Below are positions 34,501-49,500 of a stretch of 64,000 nucleotides of DNA, in pieces (positions within the stretch are counted from its first letter, which is position 1; every line of letters begins with the position of its first letter). The stretch is taken from NCBI GenBank assembly GCA_032622095.1, contig CP136064.1, positions 170,446,310-170,510,309 of the forward strand, read 5' to 3'. Source of the stretch: Siphonodentalium dalli (Eukaryota > Mollusca > Scaphopoda > Gadilida > Siphonodentaliidae). The notes under the pieces were generated by a model that searched no databases, was not told where the DNA came from, and saw only the letters and a list, made by a program, of their open reading frames with translations. The translations under genes were made by a program, and so were the position numbers.

Positions 34501-37500
34501 AACAAATCTGTCAGTCACCCCCCCCCCCCCCCCCAACACTGTGGGGACATCCCTGTGAGAATATGACATACAACATTTATTTGAATGCCTGACTACATTA
34601 GCTTAACAAAATTCCCATGACCTTGAGAGCCAGTGCATTCTCTGAGAATTATGTTCCATTATGAAACCATCAGCTACCAGTGTCTTGGGGAGAGGTGTTG
34701 ACATAGATAATTAGGTTGCACACACAGCTTTGTGATACTCCTATAGCTGTGATCAAAACAAGGATTTTAATGGGGGTGAACAAGGAAGAGATAATATGGT
34801 ATGATACAGTGTGGTATGGCAGGGACAGGAGGTGGGGTGGGGAGGGTGGGGTTGGGTAGCTGTGATATGTCTAAAAAAATCAAAGGTCAAATTGCAATTT
34901 TTTTTATTTTTTTTTTAGAGTTATGTCCCTGGCTCTGCCCCTATTTGACCCAGTGACCCCATTTGAACAAATCTGAACCCCAGTCACCCAATGTCTCACC
35001 GTACCAAATATAAGCTAAATCGGCCCAATATTTTTTTTAGAAGAAGTCATTGTAAGAATTACTGAGTTATGGCCCTGGTTTCTCAACTAATTGACCGGGT
35101 GACCTCATTTGAACAAATCTGAACATCAGTCACCCAAGGACCCTCCATACCAAATATTAGCTAAATCGGCCCAATGGTTCTGAACAAGAAGTCGTAAGAA
35201 TTACTATGGAGGAATAGAGTTATGGCCCTGGTTTCACAACTATTTGACCCAGTGACCTCATTTGAACAAATCTGAATGAGAGTCACCTAGGGAATATCCA
35301 CACCAAATATGAACCAATTCGGTCTTACGGTTTCAGAGGAGAAGATGTTCAAAGAATTGTTGACGGATGGACGGCTAGACGGACGGATGGACAGACGACG
35401 GACGAGGAGTGATGACTATAGCTCCACCAGGGACTTCGTCTCAGGTGAGCTAAAAATGTATGGCTCCCATCCAGAGGTTATCTCGAAGAAGTTTGGTGAT
35501 GATTGGCTGAGAGATGTGACCTGTTGGGTGTGCTATAGGAGATGGTTGACAGACACATGACAATAGCTCAAACTTGACTTAGTCAAGTAGAACTAAAAAG
35601 GACATATATATGTAACTCCCAAAATGTAAATTAACATAATACCAACATACAGGCTAAATACATGTCTATGATACATGCATTGAGGTATTTATATATCAAT
35701 GGCTTACCTGAACCACTGGATGTTCGTGTGTGGCAGTGACTCAAGAATGTAATCCCATCTTGATGACCACTTGACATTAAGATTTTCCTGAAGAGAGGAT
35801 GATTTAAACTTAAAAGCATGAATCGCATACAAATGACAGGATATAAATCAAATGCAAAATAATGGATAAATGGATGCTTAAATGTTCCGTCAATATACCT
35901 GATATGTACCTAATTGGACATAGAGAGAGCATATCAAAACATATCAACAGTGAAGATTTTCAACTGACAGCAATATTCTTCTGAAATCTTTTTTGCAATT
36001 CATACTTTACAATACTATTGATTATGGTCTCTTTCTGCCAAACTGTCTAATTCAAATATACTCCAGATAGAGGGGACATAAGATATTTCTCAAAATTTTC
36101 ATTGGCATATTTGTGTTATATGTTCTATAAAGTGTCCTGGAGTCAGGAATAGACATCAGATGTTCTCCTGAGAATCATACCAAACCTAGCAAATTAGTTT
36201 AAGCAGCATATATTAAATTATTAATAAAATTATATATTTAATGCCTCCCACAAATTCATGGGGAAAGGCTTGATTAGTGATTTGTCGAAGTGAGATAGAA
36301 TTCATTAAGATGAAATTAATTAAGTTGTGCCTAAGACACTTCATGAAAGTTTGGACCATGGCTTGCCATGTCATTTTTAAGAACCTCCGGCACTATCGTC
36401 AGAATTGGCGTACTGTATACAATATCTCAAAGTAAACTGGGATTATTGACTTATTTGAAGGCCACCAGCAATATAATATCCTGGCCCAGATTTGAACGAG
36501 AGGCCGATCACGATCGGCATATGTTAACCCATCCCTTGGCGATAGTAAATTACACTGATCGGAATTATAAATGAGAGTTTTGATGTTGAATTATAGAGTA
36601 TACTGTTAGGTACTATTATAGACAATGCACATAACACAAATTACTGGAATTTATGTGTCACTCACATTTATATAAGAGAATGCACTTGAACAGGATCTGT
36701 AATGCTGAACCACCACAGCCTTGGGTTAAATGTGAAAAGGTGACCTGGACATGCAATACTTGATCAAGAGATTCCAATATAATGATAATGTATCAAATTC
36801 TACCCACAACAGCAATCAAGATGAACACCTCACTGCTGACCGATTAATATCTGTTATACAGCAGAGCTGTCAATAAATCACAGGCTTATGTTAAATAGGG
36901 CGAGGAATTCAAACTAAATTTATTTTTTTAAGAGTGAATATTTTTGTTGTTGAAAAAGAGCCATAAATCAGTTAAAAATTGTCTGATCAAACACATATTC
37001 GAACTCGATCTGTCTTTTGTGCTGAAAAATTCATATACAAAAATTTGGTTCTGATCATATAAAAAATGTTTGAGTTATCGCATCATGCATAAAGTGTCTA
37101 CAGATAAACAGATGGATGGACTAATGACAGTTGGTCAATCCGGATGTTGACACTTCCATACTATGATATGGGTAAACATAAAAATTACTCTTTTGTGGGT
37201 ATTAAAGTATCAATTTTCCCATCTCCACCAGCATGGGCATGCATTTGATTTTTTTGTCTGTGAAACACTGGACAAACATGACAAAATATGTGATAAAACA
37301 CAATTTATTCCCATCTTTCCTGGCGCAGAGACCTTCTCAGAAACCCAGAGTAAGAGTGCAAATTAATTAGATAGAGCTACAGCCTGTAAGCCAGTGTCCT
37401 GTCCCTCAAAAACATATATCTGGTTACACCTCACACTAATGTCTAACAAGAGGTGGCATCAGAGATGCTGTGTCTCGTTTTCGGTGGCTTACCGCCGGTG

Positions 37501-40500
37501 GCTACCGCCAATTGGTGTGCATCAGTATCGGTAGACTAATTAATAGGTAAAATCGAAAAATGACTAATTAAGGGCCATAACTCCATCAAATTTTATCGGG
37601 CCAGGCTGGTTTTCGAACTCGTCCGAAATATTCTTGGCAAGTATGTCTATTCCAAATTTTAAACAAATCGGAGGACGTTTGTTGAAGTTATCGCGCTAAC
37701 GAGCTAAAAATTCACGAAAAATGACTAATTAAGGGCCATAACTCTATCAAATTTTATTGGGCCAGGCTGGTTTTCGAACTCGTCCAGGATATTATTGGAA
37801 GACACTTATATACCAAATTTTAGTTGAATCGGATTACGTTTGTTGAAGTTATCGCGCTAACGAGCTCAAAATTCGTACAAAATGACTACTTAAGGACCAT
37901 AACTCTATAAAATTTTATCGGACCAGGCCGGTTTTCTAACTCGTCCGAGGTATTCTTGGGAGACACCTATATATCAAAATTTCAATCAAATAGGATGTTT
38001 GGTAAATTATCGCGCTAACGAGCTGAAAATTTGTGAAAAAATGACTAATTAAGGGCCATAACTCTATCAAATTTTATCGGACCTGGCCGGTTTTCGAACT
38101 CGACCGAGATATTCTTGGGAGACACCTATATACCCAATTTCAATCAAATCGGATAACGTTTGTTGAGGTTATTGCGCTAACGAGCTCAAAATTTGTGAAA
38201 AATGACTAATTAAGGGCCATAACTCTATCAAATTTATTCGGACCAGGCCGGTTTTCGAACTCATCCGAGATATTCTTGGGAGACACCTATATACCAAATT
38301 TCAATCAAATCAGATAACGTTTGTTGAAGTTATCGCGCTAACGAGCTGAAAATTCAAGGGCCATAACTCTGTAATAAATGTGCGGACGAACCCGATTTTA
38401 TTGTCTGCAGCTTACGTGCATGGATATGTACTCACACACCAAATTTTTTTTTAATCCGTCAATAAACGGTTGAGTTTGAACATGTCGCCCGCCCGCCCGC
38501 CCACCGTCCCTCATCAAACATTATGTTTACCATACTATGGTATGGGTAAACATAACAAGACAGTCAATGACTGTGGGGTCGCTCACCAGACTGCAAAGAC
38601 TGATAAGACTGGGACTCTGGAGACCACAACAGTCAGAACTTTTCATAATCACTTTAAAAGAAGTAGATATCTAAAGAGTTAAATCTAAAACAACAAATTT
38701 GGAGTTATGTCCCTGGCCCCGCCCACATTTGACCCAGTGACCTGATTTGAACAAATCTGAACCCCAGTCACCCAAGGATCCTTCATACCAAATATGAACC
38801 CATATAGCCTGATGGTATTTGAGAAGAAGTCACTTTAAGAATACTATGGTGGGAAAGAGTTATGGCCCTGGCTTCGCAACTATTTCAAGTAAACTCATTT
38901 GAACAAATCTGAATGTGAGTCACCTAGGGAACATTCACACCAAATATGAAACCATTCGGTCTTATTGTTCTGAAGATGTTTAAAAGAATTACTATGGTGG
39001 GAAAGAGTTATGGCCCTGGCTTCGCAACTATTTGACCCAGTGACCGCATTTGAACAAATCTGAATGAGAATCACCTAGGGAACATCCACACCAAATATGA
39101 ACCCATTTGGTATTATGGTTCCAGAGGAGAAGATGTTCAAATAATTGTTGTCGGACGGATGGACGGACAGACGATAGACGGACGAGGAGTGATGACTATA
39201 GCTCCGCCGGAGCACAGGTAGGGTGGCTGTTTGATAATTAAATCTCTTATCTCCGCCCCTATTTGAACAAACGTGAATCCCCATCTATGAGATCCATTCA
39301 TTTGGTAATTTCAGACATTAGATTTTAAGAGTTGAACTGAACTGATTTTCCTAAAAATGACCCCAAATCTGAAAAAATCTAAACCCAGTCACCGAAGGAC
39401 CATCCATACCAAACATAATCTAAATAGTCCAGATGGTTCTTGAGAAGAAATTGTTTTAAGAATTACTATGGAAGGAAAGAGTTATGGCCCTGACTTCTCA
39501 CATATTTGACCTGATGAACTCATTTGAACAAATCTGAATGTGAGTCACCTGGGGAACATCCACACCTAAATATATAAACCCATTTGGTCTTTAATATGTA
39601 TCTGGAGAAGAAAACAATTGATGGACGGATAGAGACATAATGACAGATGGATGGATGGGAGAACAGTCTGACATAGAGACTGACAAATTCAATCCAATAT
39701 ACCCCCCAAGTTTTCTTTGCAAAATCAGGGTATAATGAGTTCAACTGGATACTGGTGGTTAAGAACATAATATTCGAACAGACAAGCGTGAACATAGTGT
39801 CTGACATTTGCAGAATGAGGTCCCCAAAGGGTGAATTTAATGACACAATCCTGCAATGCGGGCTAGCATCACCAAATTCACCCTCTGGGGACCTCATTCT
39901 GTGTATGCCTCAACTGCTATGGGAGACATAGCATTAGATTGAAGTTCTCCAGTTAAAGTTGGTGATGTGCACCCATTGGGCACCTCAATTATGCATTTTA
40001 TATTCACAAATTAGGGGATATAGAAACTAAACAGAAGGGCTAAAGTAAGTAAAAATGTCAATTTAAGTGCCTATATACTTCCCAGAAGATGAGGCCTAAG
40101 CAGAATGAGGACCCTGGCTAGTGTATTTGGTGATGCTAGACTGCTGTGCAGGGTAGCATAACTAAATTCACCCTCTGGGGACCTCATTCTGCAAATGCCA
40201 GATAGAAGACAAATTTAATCCAATATATACCCCCCCCCCCCCCCCCCCCCCCATTTTTCTTTGAATATTAGTCGTATGATTTCATCTGGATAAGTGGTGA
40301 TTAAAACAATAATATGAAATGGCCAAACCTGAATTTAGTATGTCTGACATTTGCAGAATTAGGTCCCAAAAATGTGGATTTAATGACAATATTCTGTAAG
40401 GCAGGCTAGCATCACCAAATTCATCCTCAATCTGATTAGGCCTCAATGGCCAATAAAACCAAGGAACAGATTGAAGTCCTACAGTTGAAGTTGGTGATAC

Positions 40501-43500
40501 ACACCCATTGAGCACCTCAATTATGCATTTTATCTTCTGCAAATTAGGGGGACATTGAAACTGAACAGGTGGAAAAAGTGACTAAATCAAACTGTCAATT
40601 TTATACTTAGGATACTTCCAAGAAGATGAGGACTAAGCAGAATTAGGTCCCTGGCAGGTGTATTTGGTGATGCTAGCATGCTGTATGGAATAGCAACACT
40701 AAATTCACCATCTGGGGACCTCACTATGTAAATGTCAGACACACTATTTCCAGACTTGAAGAAATCAAAGCCATTCACAGTATCATTGAATGTCAGTCAT
40801 TAAATTGCTACAGATATGTTTAGATTAGAATAATACATGTCATCTGGCCAGTTTATATAATTAACATATATGGCAAATTTTGTATTAAATTGAGAGGTGA
40901 TATGGCTTGGAAGGGATGTTGGTTGATGGCAGGGTTGGCCCTGGGCCATATGGGAGGGGGTGGGTGGGGAGGGTGGAATGTTTCCATAATTTCATTAAAG
41001 AGTAAAGTTTCATAACTCTGCAGATGTTATATACAAGAAAACTAAGATGCATGCATCAGGTCAGCCATGAACTATTTAGCATAGAATAATTCAGTTCGGT
41101 TGCAGTTTCACAACGTTACAACTGACATACGATTACACCTTGAATGTGGAACTATGTAAGAGTGAATATTAATGTTCTAAATCCCATGTTTCACCTTTAG
41201 TGGTAATGGGGTCGTACTTTATTAACACGCAAGTAGTGTAATTAAGTACGGGTAATTAGAAGTAACAAATCGTTTAGTTTCTATCGTATCGGCTAAAAGG
41301 GGTGAGCAGATTGCCCATGATGAATGCTCTCGTTAGCTGCCAATATAATGTGCATATTTGCCCCGTTACGTTTATACACTGTAGCATTGGCGGGCCAGAG
41401 TGTGTTGACATGTTAAGTGTTTGGTTCATTGATAACAGATCAGCAGGGATTTGTCGTGATAACGTATACGTGGTAATATGCTACCTAAACGGTTAAATTA
41501 ACGGTTGATCTATTACACCACCGTGTATACTCGGTTTAAATAGGTATATTATATAGGGACGTGTGCTCAATTTTGGTGCGGACCGATGATAACAAAAAAT
41601 CAGAAGTAAATGTCGGCGGGCGGGAGGGCCATTTTTTCAATAATTTTTAAAGAAATTGAACAGTTGCAGCAGCGGCAAAAAAGGGTGTACAATTGGCAAA
41701 TGATGAGGGGCGGCGTGACGTGTAACTAGGATTGAAATTAGATATTCAATTTGGAGATTATTGGATGAGGGATGTTATATTAATTATATTAAAGGGACGA
41801 GGGGGCTTAGTTGTCGAAAATATTCATATTTGTTCCAAACACCGTAAACAGAAAAATATTAAAACGCATACATTTTGGTTCAAATATACGATCACTATCG
41901 CGTAAACCTCATGCTCACATAAAGACCTACTAAATTTTACCTAAACAAGAGTCTGATTTTGTTATAGAAGGCACCACAATGCTACTGGCTAATCACACAT
42001 AAATGGTATAAACGCTCTTTATTATTTCCAAATAAGGAATTGAGCAACAAAGAACGCTCTTTATGTTTACCATCATAATATAAAGAAACACCAAGAAAGT
42101 AACTTTTTATGCTTTGTTTACATAACAATCGTCAAATTTACGACAATAACATACTGTTTATGAGATATTTCTCATTTGTATATTAACAAAGTATGTCTAT
42201 ATTTGAATATTATTTTCGTTTGTAGCGGTTTTTGACAGGTGGAAATATGTTCACAGGATACCCACCAAGGCCTTCCGTATACCTTTAAAGTATACTGCAA
42301 CTTTGTTTCTTGTCAATAGCAGAATACATAATGCTATTAAGAAGTGACACAAAACACAGAACATTTTTTTTAATTATAAGTATTGAGCAGTGAGAAATAT
42401 TTGAGTCGAGGAAACCAGTAACGAAAGGCAGCGAATAATTGTTTACGTTCCAATGAATATTAAAATGTACTGAAAACAAACTGCTAATGGGTGCCAGACT
42501 TTCATAAACACAAATTATCTATTAATGGTGTAACGACATATTTCGTTCTTAATTGTCTAAAAAAAATAGGGGATGGGGATGTTTGGATCTCTAGTTTAAC
42601 GACATTTTTCGGTCTTTAATAGTTTAATGACATTTTTCGGTCTTTATAATATCTCAAGATATAGGGGGTATTTGGATCTCTAGTTTAACGACATTTTTCG
42701 GTCTTTATAGTTTAACGACATTCTCGGTCTTTAATATTTCAAGATATAGGGGCCCTTACCTTAGTGGGTATTTGGATCTGTAGTTTAACGACATTTTTCG
42801 GTCTTTGATAGCAAAATGGAAGAAGTACATCTTTGGAAAGATGTGGTGGCCCTAAAAAGGAAAGTTGTTTGGTGATCTTGAAATGCAGTCTTCCTTGATT
42901 AAAGTGATGTGAAACACTCCGGCAGACAACGGGCAGAGTGATCAAATAGAAATTAAGAATAATCTTTCTCAAAGTAGTTATTTGTTACGAATATTAATCC
43001 AAATGGATGATACACAACGTCATTCTTATATATTAGTTAAATGCAATGACTCTCGAAGGCGAAATCATTTTTTTTAATTATAGCCGATAGTTGCGCCCCG
43101 AATCGAGATGTAAATATTTACAATTTGGAGTAGTTCAGACGATGAAGTGGGGTGGTAGATTTTTGTGGAAATTTTCAGTGTTGATTTTAGTAGAATGATA
43201 ACATTCCCAGGTTGGCAAAGTGCCTGAGCACTAACTTATCAATTTCTCGCACCCGAAAAAGTCCATAACAAGTCCATAATATGTCTTTAAGCATATATAT
43301 AAATCTCCGAAAACCAAAATTCTAAAGCATTAAACGATTTCTTGAAATGCAGTTTTTCTGAACAGTCTTCCTTGATTAAAGTGATGTGAAACACTCCGGC
43401 AGACACCGGGCAGAGTGATCGAATAGAAATTAAGAATAATCTTTCTCAAAGTAGTTATTCGTTACGAATATTAATCCAAATGGATGATACACAACATCAT

Positions 43501-46500
43501 TCTTATATATTAGTTAAATGCAATGACTCTAGATGGCAAAATCATTTTTGTTTAATTATAGCCGATAGTTGCGCCCCGAATCGAGATGTAAATATTTACA
43601 ATATGGAGTAGTTCAGACGATGTTCTCTATGAAGTGGTGTGGCAGATTTTTTGGGAAATTTTCAGTGATGTTAGTAGAATGATAACATTCCCCAGGTTGG
43701 CAAAGTGCCTGAGCACTAACTTATCAATTTCTCGCACCCGAAAAAGTCCATAACAAGTCCATAATATGTCTTGAAGCATATATATAAATCTCCGAAAACC
43801 AAAATTCTAAAGCATTAAACGATTTGCTATATTTCCAGGGCATATATTTCATCTGATTTTGCGATAATTCATATATACTTTTTCACGAGAATCCAGGGTA
43901 ATTTGCGAGAATATTTATGAGAATCTAGATTTGGATTCTCGCCGAAATATAAGCCCTGATTTCACTCTGAAGTGTGCCTAAATGGCATAAATTGTACCGT
44001 GGTTCCCATGTTCGCCAAAGTGGCATAAATTTATTTCAGGATAATACTAATTTTAGGCATTCATTTATATCACTGATATCAGGACAATAAATAGCCATTT
44101 CCATTGCATGGAACAAATAGTGTTATTGTTTATCGGTGTTGTTTTTGGAAGTGGTGGTAGTTAAATTTTATACATTTCGACCCCCAATAAGTATTTCCGA
44201 ACAAATGAATTATTAACAAGCGTGACATGACATCATTGACAAAGATAATTAACACCGATCTACAAGCAACTAAAGTCTTAAAATGAGCTAAAATTTAACA
44301 TTTTCTTTAAAAAATTTACATTTTTATCTCTCGCGACATAATTGTCACCAATAAAAACAAATTTGATTCATCGTGGAAGTTAGTCGGTGACTATAAATAA
44401 TGTCACCATTCAACTGAATGTTGTTGAGCATATTTCAACCAATTTTGGAAGTTTAAATGAATATTTTCTTCCCTCGCAAAGTAATATTGACAAATTTCAC
44501 GATTTTAGCCTGCTTCGTTGGGACCAAAATTTGTTGTGCACACTCAAGAAACGTCTACCGACACTCGCTAGGCCAAATTATACCATGACCATGCTATCAA
44601 CTAGCTTGAAATTGGCAAAACAATGAATTTTTTTTGGTTGAAAAAATTTACATGGTCCATAGGCATAGCTAGAGAACGATTATTTTTCGATAAAAACGAA
44701 AATAATGCGAAATGAGATTCGGCACTCGACAGAATGGTGCAGAATAACATATACGTGTCTTGTTTTATGCCAAAAATTGACCTCATTCGATAAATTAGTC
44801 TCGTAATTCAGGAATGTGGAATTCAGTGTTACTGTACATGGCCGACGGAATTTTGAAATGTAAACACGCATCAAATTTACCTTTTGTGAGAATAACAAAA
44901 GCGCAACCTTGATCAAAGTAATACAATACACAACAACACATAGAATAAAACCGATATAAACACGGTATACGTGAGAATAAGACGCGTATCCAGACAAGGA
45001 ATTTGACATTTCTTCGCTTCGACGCTATAAATATATCTGACCCAGATAACCGATATCGATGCACAGCTATATTTTGCGCACGTCACTTTCCATATTTGGA
45101 ATGTCCATATATGGGACATGTGTTAACCTCAATACCGATCAAGTTATCTTAGCATAAACATAAACTATATTGTAATTTATGCAACCACGACCCTGGTAAC
45201 CCTGATAACTAATACAATATACCGGCCAATTCATTTTAAGATCGTTATTTCACTTTGCTTTAGGCATAAATACACTCTTGAACGCACATAAACGACCCAT
45301 TGGCGTTAAATTAAATATACTCGGTATTTATTAATATTAGTTTTTTATTGCTCAGTTTTGAGTTTGACCCTTGACACCTGTCAATATATTTGGGCTGAAT
45401 TCATATGATGCGGTATTATTCCTCGAAATAAACAACAAAGCAGTCGTTACTTCGAAATGTCGTTTGGGCTAACATTTACACAAATCCTTCGCGTGTTCTC
45501 CTCAATTGGCACGCCTGTTCTGAGCCGACACACAGGTTATCCCAGAAACTGCTGTGAAATAAACAGCCAAGGTTTGGCTGAAATAATGGTGTCACTTTTT
45601 TTCAAATTTTAAAAAAAGTTTTTAAAAAAATTGTCCCAGAAGATGAGGCCTAAGCAGAATAAGGTAATTGAGGTGTATTTGGTGATGCTAGCCTGTTGTA
45701 TGGGGTAGCAACACTAAATTCACCATCTGGGGACTTCATTCTGCAAATGTCAGACACACTATGTCCAGGCTTGGAGAAATGAACAATGGACTATTCCTTG
45801 TAGACTCTGGTAGTTGTTTAGCTAATGTCATGTCTTGTAATGACAGATGATAAACTGGTCTGAAGCAAGCAGTATTCAGCAAGAGGATCAGGTGACCACA
45901 CTATGATAAATTGGCTTTTTCAATAATACAGGCTAGAGTGTCCTCTTAAAAATTAATAGTGCATAGCAAAGAGGTGTGAATTATAAAGGGCCATAACTCT
46001 GTTAAAATATATCGGATCAAACCCATATTTTAACTTGATCTGTATATAAGTGTCAAAAATTCATATACAAAATTTGGTGTTGATCAGATGAAAAATGTTT
46101 GAGTAATCCTGTCTTGGATGAATTCTATATCAAAACAAGAGTGGAAGGGGTTAAATAAACAATACCAAAATCCATACAGATGAAGAACATGCTAAGAAAA
46201 ATCTAGGTAAGAAATATGAGGCTGTGATGTGTCCTAAACAAAAATTAAAGGTCAAAATGCAAAAATTAAATATTTTGTTTTTAAAGTTATGTCCCTGGCT
46301 CTGCCCCTATTTGACCCAGTGACCCCATTTGAACAAATCTGAACCCCAGTCACCCAAGGTATCTCTGTACCAAATATAAGCTAAATCGGCCAAATATTTT
46401 TTTAGAAGAAGTCATTGTAAGAATCACTATGAGTTATGGCCCTGGTTTCTCAACTAATTGACCGGGTGACCTCATTTGAACAAATCTGAACACCAGTCAC

Positions 46501-49500
46501 CCAAGGACTCTCCATACCAAATATTAGCTAAATTGGCCCAATGGTTATGAACAAGAAGTTGTTGTAAGAATTACTATGGAGGAATAGAGTTATGGCCCTT
46601 GTTTCGCAACTATTTGACCCAGTGACCTCATTTGAACAAATCTGAATGAGAGTCACCTAGGGAACATACACACCAAATATGAACCAATTCGGTATGATGG
46701 TTTAAGAGGAGAAGATGTTTTTAAAAAAGTTGACGGACGGACAGACAGACGGACAGACAGACGGACGGACGGACGACGGACGAGGAGTGATGACTATAGC
46801 TCCACCGGAGACTTTGTCTCAGGTGAGCTAAAAACCTTTGAATTGAAGTTTACACAAGACTGTGTCAGGTGGCTAAATTTCTAGCACTTCGTAAACACAT
46901 TCTAAGCCACCAAAATTTGCACATGAATAAAAGATATTTTCATCCCACGATCAATTTAGTGTTACGAAAAAATATTGCTCAAAACTGTCAGAGTTTTTAA
47001 ATAAAGATAAGATGATAGAAAGACAAGAAACTTACAACCCACTTTACATCCAATGAGTAAACAATGTCCTTCTTCCCTTTAAAGTCTTTTTTGAAACCAA
47101 GTGGAGGTGCGTTTTCACATTTATCAGTTTCTTTACGATCCAAACTGGAAGAAAAAAATTAAATATAAAATCCAGTTCATAGCTTAAAGGTGTAATGTAC
47201 TCAAATGTTGCTGTTGGTTTCTATATTCTCTGCTTCATAGAATAAGGTAACAAGATTCCATCATTTCACTGTCTGCTTTAGTACGAAGTAATGTTACAGA
47301 TGGCAGATAACCCGGAATGCAATTATAGAAAGCTCATCATCGAGATATTTTTGTTGTCAGGAAAATGTATTCAATAAATGTTATATTATATGTATAATAG
47401 TCCCAGATACTCATTAATTTTATTGTATTTTCAGTGACAATTTCACAACACAAACGAAAATGACAACTTTAAACAAACAGTACTTTTTCTTAATGTCATC
47501 ACATTGCCCTATAAGCATCAAAGTAATTCAGCAGGACATATCAGCATGACTACTTTACCGGGTGTGGTTGTTTGGACATACCTGTCAAATTCTACTTTAA
47601 CAGAAATGATGCGTCCTGATTTAGGGTACTCTCTACCCCAATCTTCATTTTGTCCACTGTGGTAGTCAAAACTTAGCCTTATATGATTGAATACATAGTA
47701 GGTGTCTGCTTGTTTGAATTTAGGCTGCGGAAGAAACATGAAGTGAAATTTAATACATATATTTACACATATATCCAGTGTAATTCATATTCTGTGTTAT
47801 TTCCTCCTCGAATTCATTTGGGAAAAAATATAGATGGTGGATTCAATGTGAGCATAAAAATTTTGACAAGAACATTTCAGGAAATTACATAAACCATGAA
47901 ATTATTCATGAATCAGAATGGCCATAATAAATAACTGCTTACATTATGGATGTGAAATTAAACATGACTACACAAAAAAGATGAGTAAAACTCTATCGTC
48001 ACAATTTTTGCTAAATTAATTTAAATAGACTTGGTTCATTTGAATCTCCAAAGAAGAACATATATTTTAAAGGAGGGGTATCATAACATACCTACAGGGA
48101 ATATTTCAAACCAAAATTGTTGATATAACATTTGTTTTGTTTCTTATCCCTTTCTTTACTAAATAATAATCATTGACAAGTACAGTAATGCCCTAAATAA
48201 TCGACTCCTTAACCACAGCAGAATTATGGGTAATTTTTCAGGATTTAGTCAGAAATATGGCTTGTTGCCATTCATCGGAAAGCTCTCACTGAGAACTTTC
48301 CGATGAATAGCAATAAGCCATAATTAGTAAAGAAAGGGTTAAATTATTTTATGTATTTATACACCTAGTTTGAACCATAGAAAATAACACACACATAAGT
48401 ACATATAGGTATAATTTGAGACTTGAGACTGCCAAGGGCATTTAATCTAACACTTACATCAATTATACATGCATCCTTTTTGATACCATTGGCTGTTACC
48501 AAGCAACCAATAGGAAATCCTACTTGGCAGTACCTCTGTGTACTGGAGATGTTGTAGCACCATGTAGCCGGCATGTTATCCACTATCCTGCAATTGATAA
48601 CATTCTGACTAAAACAAGGCTCAGAGTGATACATAGCACTCGTAACATAAAAGTTTGTAGATATATTATCAAAATATCAGTGGAAAGATCATTAAAATAA
48701 AAGGCTGTTAGGCCACATACCACCAAATAAGGTTGCTTTATTTGTCCGGTGGATTTTTTAGAAATAAAACTATTTATGATTCGCGCAATTACGGACACAA
48801 AATTCATCGGATGTAGCCCAGATTCGAACTGGGGTGAGATTCTCAAATTATAAGTCGACAACGACCATAACTGTGGTAAAAATGGGCAGACCGAACATAA
48901 ATTTGAACTTGATCTGAATTTTCATTTGAGTAATCCATATACAAAATTTGAAAGTAATCAGATAACAATAAGTTACTAAAGCTATCACCCGGAAACCAAA
49001 TAATTTTAAAATTATAAGTCAACAAGGACCATAATTCCGGTAAAAATAAATAGGTGGATGGATATACCAAATTTAAAAACAATCAGATTACTAAAACTAA
49101 AGTTATCATCCGGAAACCATCTGGGACGGACATATGGATAGGTGCGCATGCCTCGAAGGACGGACACCGCTGATTACTATAGTCCCCCAATTTGTTTTTC
49201 ATGGGACAATTACCGACAACAGTGAAACGGATGTATTCAGAAGGAATATTACATTTGATCTTCAGTTTTTTAAATAAAAGGGGAGTAATTTTTGACTGAA
49301 ATTCATACATTTACCACCAAGAATAGTACTGTTTAATGCATTTAGGCATACACTACAGTGATTAGTGATTTAATTGCTACCACTTCCTTGCCTTAAGACA
49401 GAGTATAAATATGTTTTCCATATCATAGCAATTGCACCAAAAGGCATGGCACAAATGAAGTGTTCAACGTTTTGAGCAAATTGGTCTCATACTCTATTTG

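Noticed and set aside
48811-48827. tRNA gene on the minus strand
   Set aside because: A perfect T-arm (CCCAG TTCGAAT CTGGG) is present, but no D-arm, anticodon arm or matching acceptor 5' strand lies upstream. At most it is a SINE remnant or chance.
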